Source: Candidatus Woesearchaeota archaeon (GTDB lineage Archaea; Nanobdellota; Nanobdellia; Woesearchaeales; GW2011-AR9). Taken from it: DNA of 64,000 nt. Shown one piece after another: positions 33,358 to 41,355 of this stretch. Positions within the stretch are counted from its first letter, which is position 1. Every line of letters starts with the position of its first letter. The notes under the pieces were generated by a model, which was not told where the DNA came from, searched no databases, and was given only the letters and a program-made list of their open reading frames with translations. The stretch spans positions 204,522-268,521 of the forward strand of contig JABHQW010000008.1 of the NCBI GenBank assembly GCA_018696595.1, written 5' to 3'. The position numbers were made by a program, and so were the translations under genes.

Positions 33358-35541
33358 TTACAACCTTTTTCTTTTCAATAACAAACTATTTGTAATTACA
33401 CTTACGCTAGACAAGGCCATTGCTCCGCCCGCAATCATCGGACTAAGTAACCAGCCAGTCCAGGGATATAATACTCCTGCAGCAACGGGGATGCCTAAAA
33501 CATTGTAAAACAAAGCCCAGAACATATTCTGTCTGATTTTACTCATCGTCATCTTGCTTAACTTTATTGCTTTAGGAATATCTAACAAAGAATCTCGCAT
33601 TAAAACAATGCTACCAGTTTCCATTGCTACATCTGTTCCTGAACCCATAGCGATACCAATATCTGCTTGTGCTAACATTGGCGCATCGTTAATTCCGTCA
33701 CCAACAGCAGCAATCTTGCCTTTACGTTGTAACTTTTTAACATGCTTAGCTTTCTCACCAGGAAGAACTTCAGCAAAGTAATTCTTTATGCCAGCTTTCT
33801 TAGCAATAGCTTTAGCAGTTCTTTCATTATCTCCAGTAATCATATAAACTTTTATTCCTAATTTTTGTAAAGCCCTGATTGCTTTAGGAGAATCTTCTTT
33901 AATTTCATCAGCAACAGCAATAACTCCTAACACTTTCTTCCCTTGAGCAAGAATCATCGCAGTTTTACCTTCAGTTTCTAAATTTTCAATTCTCTTTTTG
34001 AAAGTGGACAAATTAACTTTCCTTTCTTGCATTAACCTTAGATTTCCTAAATAGTATTCTTTTCCAGCAAATTTTGCTTTTACACCTTTTCCAGTAATTG
34101 ATTTAAAGCCAGTAATTTTTTTAATTTTAATTTTCTTGGCTTTAGTTTTATTAACAATCGCTTCCCCTAAAGGATGTTCAGAACTGTTTTCAATACTGCC
34201 CGCAATTTCTAACAGTTTGTTTTCAGTTAATCCTTTGCTAACAACTAAATCAGTAACTTCGGGCTGTCCTTTAGTAATTGTTCCGGTCTTATCAAAAACA
34301 ACATATTTTAATTTGTGAGCAGTTTCTAAAGCATCTCCACCTTTGATTAGGATCCCTCGTTTAGCGCCTTTACCTGTACCAACCATGATTGCTGTAGGGG
34401 TAGCTAATCCTAATGCACAAGGACAAGCAATAACTAATACTGCTACAGCAGCAATGATTGCAAAACCAACTTCTGCTTTAATGATAGAAAACCAAACTGT
34501 AAAAGTTAAGAGAGCAATAAAAATAACTATTGGCACGAAGTAAGCAGAAACTGCATCAGCAAATCTTTGAATTGGCGCTTTCTTAGTTTGTGCTTCTTCA
34601 ATTAATTTAATTATTCTTGAAAGAGTAGTTTCTGACCCCACTTTAGTTGCTTTAAATCTAAAACTGCCAACTTTGTTAATTGTTGAACCAATAACTGGAT
34701 CACCTTTCTTCTTTTCTACAGGAATACTTTCTCCCGTAACTAGGGATTCATCAAGTGTAGAATGGCCTTCTGTAATAACTCCATCAACAGGAACTTTTTC
34801 TCCTGGTTTAACAATAACCACATCCCCTTCTTGAACTTCATCAATAGGGATTTTCATTTCTTTTCTGTTTCTAATAACTGTAGCAGTTTTTGCACCAATC
34901 TTCATTAACTTAGAAATTGCTTCAGAGGTTCTTCCTTTTGCTTTTGCTTCTAAATATTTTCCAAATATTACTAATGTGATCAATACAGCAGAAGCTTCAA
35001 AGTATTGGTGGCCTGTTCCCGAGAGAACAACATAAACTGAATAAAAATAAGCTGCACTTGTTCCTAAGGCAACTAAGGAATCCATGTTAGCAGATTTGTT
35101 TTTTAATGCCATCCAACTTCCTTGATAAAATTGCCAACCAATATAGAATTGAATTGGTGTAGCTAAAAACCACATCAAATAATCTTGAAATGCAAACAAT
35201 GGTGTTTTCATGAAAAACATTCCTAAGATGAATGCGGGTATAGCGAAGATTGCACTTAAGATAACTTTATTTCTTAATTTTTTCAAATCATCCTTGCCTT
35301 TCTTTTCTTCCTTTCTGAAATCTTTTTCTTTAGAAATATAACCAGAATAACCTTTATTTTTAATACTCTGAATTAATTTCTGTTCATCAGTAATGTTTGG
35401 ATTAAATTCGATCGTAGCTTTTTCTGTAGAAAAGTTTACGTTAGCAGACTTCACTCCTTTTTCTTTATTGAGTGCTTTATCAATTATCTTTGCACAACTC
35501 GCGCAAGTCATTCCTGAAATCTTTATGTTAGTTTTCTTCAT
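33358..35541 (-). CDS. copA: Copper-translocating P1B-type ATPase CopA
   Basis: Pumps Cu+ out of the cytoplasm. The 727 residues show one N-terminal heavy-metal-associated domain (GMTCASCAKI, about 9-18), the translocation motif CPCALGLATP, the phosphorylation site DKTGTITKG and GDGINDAPML, and the C-terminal helices with the Tyr-Asn and MxxSS elements (FYNVLGIP, AMALSSVSV). All signatures are intact. It is the most downstream gene of a six-gene minus-strand cluster concerned with copper and disulfide chemistry, 61 nt after the HMA-SafE fusion. Confidence 0.96.
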   Translation of the reverse strand: MKKTNIKISGMTCASCAKIIDKALNKEKGVKSANVNFSTEKATIEFNPNITDEQKLIQSIKNKGYSGYISKEKDFRKEEKKGKDDLKKLRNKVILSAIFAIPAFILGMFFMKTPLFAFQDYLMWFLATPIQFYIGWQFYQGSWMALKNKSANMDSLVALGTSAAYFYSVYVVLSGTGHQYFEASAVLITLVIFGKYLEAKAKGRTSEAISKLMKIGAKTATVIRNRKEMKIPIDEVQEGDVVIVKPGEKVPVDGVITEGHSTLDESLVTGESIPVEKKKGDPVIGSTINKVGSFRFKATKVGSETTLSRIIKLIEEAQTKKAPIQRFADAVSAYFVPIVIFIALLTFTVWFSIIKAEVGFAIIAAVAVLVIACPCALGLATPTAIMVGTGKGAKRGILIKGGDALETAHKLKYVVFDKTGTITKGQPEVTDLVVSKGLTENKLLEIAGSIENSSEHPLGEAIVNKTKAKKIKIKKITGFKSITGKGVKAKFAGKEYYLGNLRLMQERKVNLSTFKKRIENLETEGKTAMILAQGKKVLGVIAVADEIKEDSPKAIRALQKLGIKVYMITGDNERTAKAIAKKAGIKNYFAEVLPGEKAKHVKKLQRKGKIAAVGDGINDAPMLAQADIGIAMGSGTDVAMETGSIVLMRDSLLDIPKAIKLSKMTMSKIRQNMFWALFYNVLGIPVAAGVLYPWTGWLLSPMIAGGAMALSSVSVITNSLLLKRKRL

Positions 35542-35602
35542 TTTATCTTCTCCGTTTTATGATAATATAAACATTTTATTTAATTCTTTCTAAGGGAGTA
35601 GT

Positions 35603-37042
35603 TTAACCACCGCAACCACATCCCCCTCCAGAAGAGCCACAACTGCCCCCCTTAGGAACTTCTACTTCATTTAAAGCTTGATTAGCAGAACTACCATCCA
35701 CTTCATCTTGGACAATGAAAACACCAGGAATCATTCCCATCCAACAGCTCCAGGAAATAGTACCTGTTTCTGTAGGTGTAAATTCAATAGTTTGTTCTCC
35801 TTGTTTAATATCAAACTTTAATCCTAATTTTGGAACCTGAATTGCGTTATTACAACCATTAAGTTCTTTTGCATTAATGATCCATTTTACTGGGACGCCT
35901 TTCTTGAGAACAAATTTATCAGGACTCCAACCATAACGATTAACTTCCATTCTGATTTCTTGATAACCATCTTTGAAAACTAAAGAACTTTCAACACCAT
36001 CAATTCCTGAATCTCCATTACCAAAAGAATCAAAACCAGCAGTTAAAGAATTGTAATCATAACCAGTACCAGTTAAAGATATTCCTCGGTTAATCATTAC
36101 TAATCCTAAAACGATTACAATTACTCCAGAAGCTTTTAATATCTTATGTGTTGCTTTTTTACTAATGATGCTTGTTAAATAACCAAAGCCGAGCATTACT
36201 GGTAAAGTACCAAGAGCAAAAATAAATAATAATTTAGCACCTTCAACCATACTTCCTGTTCCGGCAGCCATAATGTAAATGGCTTGTAAAGGTCCGCAAG
36301 CAATCATTAATCCGTTAAGTAAACCGATTATTAAAGGATTATTGGAATGTTCTTTCTTTCCTTTCCTTAAAAATTTGTTTAAGAATTGAGGCATTGCTAT
36401 TTTGAATTTTCTTAATCCAGGGAAGACATTTAACATCTTCAGTCCAAAGATTACTAAAAACAATCCAGCAAGAATTCCCGCCCATCCTCTAATTGCAGGA
36501 GTAAAAGCGATAATACTTCCCAATAATCCAAAAATTGCTCCAATGACCGTATAAGAGATCAATTTTCCAATTGCATAAGATAAATGTAACTTAGCTGGCT
36601 TCTTTCCTTCTTTAACGCCTTTAGCAGTATAAGAAACAACAAAGCCACCACACATTCCTACACAATGAAATCCTGTTAATAATCCAACAACAAATAGTAA
36701 TCCATAACCCATATTTTGACTGATTGCTGGAATTTCAATTCTGCCATACAATTGCCAAGCAAAATACATGACTAAAATAAACCCAATAGCTGCAAAACTC
36801 CAAGCTAACCAATTTGTTTTTTTAGTTTCTTCTCCCAACTCACAAAGATAACCCTTTTCTTCGATTACTTTTTTAATTTCTGAATAATTAGTTTTGTTAC
36901 TATCAAACTCAACTTCAGCTTTTTCTGTGGCATAATCAATATCAATACCTCTCACACCTTCTAATTTTAAAACTTGTTTAGCAATAATATTTTCACAGCT
37001 ATTACAAGTCATTCCTTTAGTTTTAAACTTCTTTTTTATCAT
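35603..37042 (-). CDS. HMA - SafE/UreH-like membrane - cupredoxin fusion protein
   Basis: 479 residues with three parts. An N-terminal HMA domain with GMTCNSCENI (about 9-18) would accept Cu+. A six-helix membrane domain with LTGFHCVGMCGGF is the signature of the SafE/UreH-2 type of transporter, related to DsbD-like proteins. A C-terminal external cupredoxin-like domain (about 365-455) has likely ligands in NGCNNAI and SWSCWMGM. A Gly/Cys tail (GGSCGSSGGGCGCGG) closes the protein. It probably moves copper or electrons across the membrane. Its start overlaps the VKOR stop by 4 nt. Confidence 0.88.
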   Translation of the reverse strand: MIKKKFKTKGMTCNSCENIIAKQVLKLEGVRGIDIDYATEKAEVEFDSNKTNYSEIKKVIEEKGYLCELGEETKKTNWLAWSFAAIGFILVMYFAWQLYGRIEIPAISQNMGYGLLFVVGLLTGFHCVGMCGGFVVSYTAKGVKEGKKPAKLHLSYAIGKLISYTVIGAIFGLLGSIIAFTPAIRGWAGILAGLFLVIFGLKMLNVFPGLRKFKIAMPQFLNKFLRKGKKEHSNNPLIIGLLNGLMIACGPLQAIYIMAAGTGSMVEGAKLLFIFALGTLPVMLGFGYLTSIISKKATHKILKASGVIVIVLGLVMINRGISLTGTGYDYNSLTAGFDSFGNGDSGIDGVESSLVFKDGYQEIRMEVNRYGWSPDKFVLKKGVPVKWIINAKELNGCNNAIQVPKLGLKFDIKQGEQTIEFTPTETGTISWSCWMGMIPGVFIVQDEVDGSSANQALNEVEVPKGGSCGSSGGGCGCGG

Positions 37043-37548
37043 TGTAATTTTAAATCACCCTCTTTTTCTTTTATTTTGATTAATTTGTTTAATTTTAAGT
37101 TATAATAACTGCTAATTGTAATCCCCAAGATTGTTATTTGTGAAACTAAACAGAAAATACAAAGTGCTTTGATCAGAAAAAATTCTGCATAAGTTAAATA
37201 TAAAGAAACCCCTAATGCAATAACTGAAAAAGCCAACAAGTTTTCTGCTGAAATAGTTTTTCTTAATATTTTTTTCTCTTTTATCTTTTTCAATAAGTTT
37301 TCTTTTGACAAACTAAAACTTATCAATCCTAAAAATGAGTACCCTAATAATCCTAAAAACGCAACGGGAATTCCAAACACTTCTGCATATTTGCTTTGTT
37401 TAACTATACTACATTGAAATGTTCCGTTTAAATCACAAGGGCTATTTAATGTTGAATAATGAAGATATGTTAAATAACCAGAAAGAACGATTCCCAAAAT
37501 AGAAAGAAAAAAAATAAATTTCAGTAAGTTCTGTTGTTTTATTCTCAT
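37039..37548 (-). CDS. Vitamin K epoxide reductase (VKOR) family disulfide-forming membrane protein
   Basis: 169 residues with four to five helices. It carries the redox CxxC (ALCIFCLVSQ, about 128-137) and the loop Cys pair (NSPCDLN...FQCSIV, about 36-48), with the conserved Ser/Gly-rich FGIPVAFLGLLGY helix. VKOR oxidises DsbA-type partners and passes electrons to quinone. A DsbA-like gene lies two genes upstream, so the two form an oxidative folding pair. It overlaps both neighbours by 4 nt. Confidence 0.93.
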   Translation of the reverse strand: MRIKQQNLLKFIFFLSILGIVLSGYLTYLHYSTLNSPCDLNGTFQCSIVKQSKYAEVFGIPVAFLGLLGYSFLGLISFSLSKENLLKKIKEKKILRKTISAENLLAFSVIALGVSLYLTYAEFFLIKALCIFCLVSQITILGITISSYYNLKLNKLIKIKEKEGDLKLQ

Positions 37549-37742
37549 TCTACTTTGTAACCTTCTTTTTCAATTGCTTTTTTGATTTTTTCTTCAGTAA
37601 TTTTACTTTCATCAAATTCAATTGCAGCAGTACCTTTCTCACTATCAACTTCACTCTTTACATCTAAGTCATCTAGTGCATCTTCGATTAACATTTTACA
37701 ACTTTTACAATGCATTCCTTTAATTTTCAGATTTATTTTCAT
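37545..37742 (-). CDS. copZ: HMA-domain copper chaperone (CopZ-like)
   Basis: 65 residues: a single ferredoxin-like HMA domain with the metal site GMHCKSCKML (about 9-18), acidic otherwise. It would carry Cu+ to CopA or to the HMA-SafE-cupredoxin protein. Its stop overlaps the VKOR start, and it follows the DsbA-like gene closely. Confidence 0.9.
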   Translation of the reverse strand: MKINLKIKGMHCKSCKMLIEDALDDLDVKSEVDSEKGTAAIEFDESKITEEKIKKAIEKEGYKVE

Positions 37743-37755
37743 TTTATTTTTACCT

Positions 37756-38598
37756 CTACTTACTTAGTTCTGCTTCAATCACTTGTTCAAACACAGAGAA
37801 AGGTTGTGCTCCAGAAACAAGATTGCCATTAATGAAAAATGCTGGTGTTCCTGAAACTCCTAATTGTTGACCAGCAATGAAATCATCTTGTACTTCTTTA
37901 GCCATTTCTCCAGAATCTAACATCTTATCAAATTTTCCACCATCTAAACCGATTTCTCGAGCATATTGTTTGAATGAAGCTACTCCGCCAGCTACGCCTT
38001 TCTCAAACAGTAAGTCATGCATTTCAAAATATTTCTCGTCTCCGCCTAATTCTCCAGCAACTTCAGCGGCTTCTGCTGCTTTCTGAGCATTCTGGTGGAA
38101 ACTTAATGGGAAATCTCTGTAAATGAATTTTACTTTTCCAGTATCAATATAGTTCTTTTCAATTTGTTGTAAAGATTGATCATAAAATTTAGTACAAAAT
38201 GGACATTCATAATCACTGAACTCAACTATGGTTACGGGTGCATCTTTATCTCCTTTAATGGAGTCATCATCAATGTAAGTGGCCATATCAACTGCAGGTG
38301 CGTTATTATTAGATGGAACGGCTGCCTGACTTGGAACATCAACAACTTCATTATTCTCAACTGCAACTCCTGAAAGTGCAGAAATCTTTACAGCAACAAA
38401 TAGTAACAATAAAACTTGAATCACTACTGCAACTGCTAAAAACTTTTGGAAACTATTTAGTTTTGTTCCACAACAAGAATCTTTCACTTTCTTGTGTTCT
38501 TGTTTATTTTCTACATGTGCTTCTTTATGGGCTGTATGTTCCTTATGGGCATGATGTTCAGGTTTCTTTTCTTCATGTTCCTTTTCATAGTGTGTCAT
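37756..38598 (-). CDS. Membrane-anchored DsbA-like thiol oxidoreductase
   Basis: 280 residues. A His/Glu/Lys-rich cytoplasmic N-terminus (HYEKEHEEKKPEHHAHKEHT, possibly metal-binding) precedes one transmembrane helix (about 50-72). An external thioredoxin-fold domain follows, with the active site YECPFCTKFYDQ and the cis-Pro loop VSGTPAFFING. Together with VKOR it would form disulfides in exported proteins. A CC pair before the helix (DSCCGTK) could bind metal. It lies inside the copper cluster. Confidence 0.93.
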   Translation of the reverse strand: MTHYEKEHEEKKPEHHAHKEHTAHKEAHVENKQEHKKVKDSCCGTKLNSFQKFLAVAVVIQVLLLLFVAVKISALSGVAVENNEVVDVPSQAAVPSNNNAPAVDMATYIDDDSIKGDKDAPVTIVEFSDYECPFCTKFYDQSLQQIEKNYIDTGKVKFIYRDFPLSFHQNAQKAAEAAEVAGELGGDEKYFEMHDLLFEKGVAGGVASFKQYAREIGLDGGKFDKMLDSGEMAKEVQDDFIAGQQLGVSGTPAFFINGNLVSGAQPFSVFEQVIEAELSK

Positions 38599-38628
38599 TT
38601 TGTTTAAAACCTCCAGTTTTTAACATGC

Positions 38629-38649
38629 AAAAATCATGTAATGATTTTT
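38629..38649. terminator. Short hairpin between the DUF2318 and DsbA-like genes
   Basis: Perfect 9-bp arms AAAAATCAT / ATGATTTTT with a 3-nt loop lie in the 68-nt gap. The arms end in A/T runs on both strands, so this may attenuate or terminate transcription coming from the DUF2318 gene. The weak A-T stem makes this tentative. Confidence 0.4.
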
Positions 38650-38666
38650 TAGCATATTTACCTCTT

Positions 38667-39122
38667 TTATGCAAACCTAAACGCTCCTTGTTCAAGTTCA
38701 GCAGTTTTAATCATTATATTACCATTTTCAATCGTATGGCTCAAATAACTTGGCCAACAACCGTAACCTTTATTTTGTGTTCCTAAACCATCAATCTTAA
38801 ACACCTTACCACAATTGATACAAGCAATATCTGTACCTTGTTGTTTGTAACCTTTATTTCCACCACAAACATCACAAGCGTCAAATGCAGTTCTTACATT
38901 GCCATCAGACCCTCTTACTGCGAAATAGGTTACTGTAACACCATTAGCATTATAATCAAACTTTTGTACGCTGTTTGTTATTGAATCTAAAGGTATTTCT
39001 ACCAATCCTTCACTAGTTGTTGCTGTTGTCGGTTCTTTATTATTAGTATCATCATTTGAACAGCCTACGATAAACAAAGCTGTTATCAAAATTAATCCCA
39101 AAATCATAATTGTTTTTTTCAT
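38667..39122 (-). CDS. DUF2318-like Cys-rich lipoprotein
   Basis: 151 residues. A signal peptide with a lipobox-like ALFIVGCSN (Cys about 21) suggests lipid anchoring on the outer face. The mature part has FDACDVCGGNKGYKQQG and ACINCGKVFKIDG, then a Gly-rich CWPSYL motif, as in DUF2318 proteins. The paired CxxC motifs probably bind metal, with copper or iron both possible. It lies between the regulator and the DsbA-like gene. Confidence 0.82.
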   Translation of the reverse strand: MKKTIMILGLILITALFIVGCSNDDTNNKEPTTATTSEGLVEIPLDSITNSVQKFDYNANGVTVTYFAVRGSDGNVRTAFDACDVCGGNKGYKQQGTDIACINCGKVFKIDGLGTQNKGYGCWPSYLSHTIENGNIMIKTAELEQGAFRFA

Positions 39123-39210
39123 TGTACCTTTATTAGAACTGTAACAACTTATAAAAGAAGCAGTGAAACTAGTTTCGAGGAGATCAAAAAGGCAATGATT
39201 CTTCTGAACT

Positions 39211-39690
39211 TTACTTCAGAATAACCACATTACTCATTCCTCTTCTTTTACGTTCAATTAGAGATTTTCCTTCTAATCGGTCCAAGATACGAGTAACTTT
39301 AACTTTACTTAACTTAGTTTCTTTAACAATAGAACTTTGAAATACTGAACCATCTTCTCTGATAATAATGTTCATCATACCTCTTTCTTCATCATCTAAA
39401 TGTTCTAACTTTTTTTGTTTTTCTTCTTCGGATATTTCCTTTTTAGATTCTTGAATAATAGTTTCATCTTTCATAAAGAAAATGATGAATAAACTAACTA
39501 ATGCTAATAATCCCATTAATCCATAACTAATAATTTGTTGCGTTTGTACCGTAGCGTGCATCGGACACAATGTTCCATGAGTGCAGGAAACTTCAACAAT
39601 ACTTTGTAATGCATAATTGAAAGACATAACTACAAAAAAGAAAACTAGCGTAAGTCCCAGTACCAAATATCCAACATGTTTATTTTTCAT
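39211..39690 (-). CDS. Two-TM winged-helix regulator with Cys/His/Met external loop
   Basis: 159 residues. Two transmembrane helices (about 6-28 and 52-71) enclose an external loop holding CTHGTLCPMHA, a cluster of Cys, His and Met suited to Cu+ or redox sensing. A Glu/Lys linker leads to a cytoplasmic winged helix (about 100-159; SSIVKETKLSKVKVTRILDRLEGKSLIERKRRG), similar to MarR-type or DUF7343-type domains. It is the first gene of the minus-strand copper and disulfide cluster, so it is the natural candidate for its one-component membrane regulator. Confidence 0.8.
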   Translation of the reverse strand: MKNKHVGYLVLGLTLVFFFVVMSFNYALQSIVEVSCTHGTLCPMHATVQTQQIISYGLMGLLALVSLFIIFFMKDETIIQESKKEISEEEKQKKLEHLDDEERGMMNIIIREDGSVFQSSIVKETKLSKVKVTRILDRLEGKSLIERKRRGMSNVVILK

Positions 39691-39765
39691 CTTATGCTTA
39701 AAACTAGGCTTGCATTATATATTTTGTGGTATTAATGCAATTCTACAGAATATTTTACATTTTTC

Positions 39766-39886
39766 AATATAGCACCGAACTCACTCTTTTGTTTGTGGTT
39801 CTTATTGTGGTCCCTCCCGGATGGAGCATCCCCAACCACAGACTAATGCCCATTTAATTATATCGTTCGTAACTTGGTGCTATATT
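39766..39886 (+). ncRNA. Structured element A: nested inverted repeats with conserved core
   Basis: Perfect 11-bp outer arms AATATAGCACC / GGTGCTATATT (39766-39776 and 39876-39886), then GAAC/GTTC. An inner 10-bp stem GTTTGTGGTT / AACCACAGAC with one T-G pair (39791-39800 and 39834-39843) encloses the apical hairpin GGATG-gag-CATCC within TCCCGGATGGAGCATCCCC (39815-39833). The same 19-mer, with one change, tops element B at 57.5 kb. The wobble pairs fit transcription of this strand. It lies in a 205-nt gap and has no plausible reading frame. Function unknown; it may be a ncRNA or a palindromic mobile element. Confidence 0.6.
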
Positions 39887-39895
39887 AATAATAAT

Positions 39896-40117
39896 TTACC
39901 CTAAATAAAACCCTAACAGTTTCATTCTGTATAAAGCGAATCCTAACCACAACACCAGAAACAGATAGAAAATACTAAAGAATTTATTCAATGGAAACCA
40001 ATTAGATGTCCAGTGACTAACTTTTTGATGTAGTTTTCCCTCAGTAAAACTCAAAAAGATATAGCTCAAACAATCTATTAATATCAAGTACCAAATAATT
40101 CCTTCTGCGTATATCAT
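39896..40117 (-). CDS. Small two-TM membrane protein
   Basis: 73 residues with two hydrophobic helices (about 5-25 and 47-68) joined by a Trp/Ser/Lys-containing linker (HQKVSHWTSNWFPLNKF). No family recognised. It lies immediately downstream of pcn on the same strand (31 nt) and before element A, and may be in the pcn transcript. Composition is typical of a real small membrane protein rather than a shadow ORF. Confidence 0.5.
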   Translation of the reverse strand: MIYAEGIIWYLILIDCLSYIFLSFTEGKLHQKVSHWTSNWFPLNKFFSIFYLFLVLWLGFALYRMKLLGFYLG

Positions 40118-40148
40118 AAAGAAAAAGAAAATTTAAAAATATATAAAC

Positions 40149-40895
40149 TTAATCATTATCCACTCGAGGAGCTAAGATAAAACTTAAGGATAACCGATCA
40201 ACAATCTTATACTCAACTTTCATTGGATAATCTGTGTTGAAGTTTAAACTAACTCTATCACTAAGTTTGTTTCCCGTAATCATCTTCTTAAGATATTCCA
40301 AAGAGAATTTGGCTTTAAACTTATCATCAGAATCTGTTCTAATTAAAGTTTGTTCATCCGGTTTAATTTCAATGAAAGCTTTACTTAAATCTCCTTCAGC
40401 TTTAACAGAAATTTGTGTTTTTTCTCCTAGAAACGTAACAGATTCAGAAACAACAGAAACGTCTTCAATAGATTCTGTAAGTAATCCAGAATTCATTTCT
40501 ACTGAAATTGGAAATGTTAATTCGGGAACTTTTTGTTCTTTATCTTCAACATCTAATGTTGGGATAGAAAAAGATCGAGTAGTGTTACTTTTCATCTGAA
40601 TTTTTAATTTACTATCTTCGGTTGTTTCCAAAGTAAGAACATCATCAGATTTTGCTCTTCTTAGAATTTGTTTTAAGTTATTTAGATTGATTGCAATCTC
40701 TTCTGCATCTTTAATTTCGTATTTTGTGAAGCAACTGCTCAACATTTTGAAAATCACCATTGCTACGTTAGCAGGATCCATAGCGATTAACTCTAATCCA
40801 TTATTATTTACCTTGAATTTTGCTTCTGTGACTAATTCTGAAATGATTGAGATACTATCTTTAAAATATTTAGGTTCAGCTAAGACTAATTTCAT
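40149..40895 (-). CDS. pcn: DNA polymerase sliding clamp PCNA
   Basis: Homotrimeric ring that tethers PolD, ligase, FEN1 and other enzymes to DNA. The 248 residues comprise two similar domains, with the family's start KLVLAEPKYFKDSISIISEL, the MDPANVAM loop (about 40-47) and the C-terminal KVEYKIVDRLSLSFILAPRV. Length is normal. The start follows GGAGGGTGT. Only one PCNA gene is visible in the window. Confidence 0.97.
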   Translation of the reverse strand: MKLVLAEPKYFKDSISIISELVTEAKFKVNNNGLELIAMDPANVAMVIFKMLSSCFTKYEIKDAEEIAINLNNLKQILRRAKSDDVLTLETTEDSKLKIQMKSNTTRSFSIPTLDVEDKEQKVPELTFPISVEMNSGLLTESIEDVSVVSESVTFLGEKTQISVKAEGDLSKAFIEIKPDEQTLIRTDSDDKFKAKFSLEYLKKMITGNKLSDRVSLNFNTDYPMKVEYKIVDRLSLSFILAPRVDND

Positions 40896-41035
40896 TTTAA
40901 TACACCCTCCAAAATCTCGATGCTTATTTTCTTTATAAAATTTATTGTAATAGAGTGGTGGTTTGAGATTCTTTTAAAAAGGAATATTCTTAAAGATATA
41001 AATTATTATTAATAACTGTTCATTCTTAATATTCT

Positions 41036-41353
41036 ATGAGGTTGGAGTATAGTACGCAAGATGGCGGTTTTATGTACAACGGCAACAGAGTAAAGTTACC
41101 TTCAGCGTCTTTTTGGAAAGGTGGTTTAAATGCTCATGCAATCATTACTGATGATTTTTCTGAATTGTGTGACATTGTAAAAGATAAAGGATATAATCCC
41201 GCCAAAATCCCTGCAGAAATTCCTGGTGAAGATATAGTTAATCTTGAAAAACCAGGGCTTGAAGGTAAAATATTTTCTATTCCTAGAGAATTTCGGGGAG
41301 TGAGTGAACCTGGTTGTTTCTATGTTTTTAATGAGACAGAGAAAAAAAATTAA
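41036..41353 (+). CDS. Conserved hypothetical protein
   Basis: 105 residues, soluble and mixed alpha-beta, with GNRVKLPSASFWKGGLNAHA and PAEIPGEDIVNLEKPGLEGK segments. I do not recognise the family. It is divergent from pcn (141-nt gap) and convergent with RNase J (2-nt gap). The start lies about 37 nt downstream of an AT-rich TATA-like run, with no clear ribosome site, suggesting a leaderless or short-leader message. Confidence 0.6.
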   Translation: MRLEYSTQDGGFMYNGNRVKLPSASFWKGGLNAHAIITDDFSELCDIVKDKGYNPAKIPAEIPGEDIVNLEKPGLEGKIFSIPREFRGVSEPGCFYVFNETEKKN

Positions 41354-41355
41354 AT

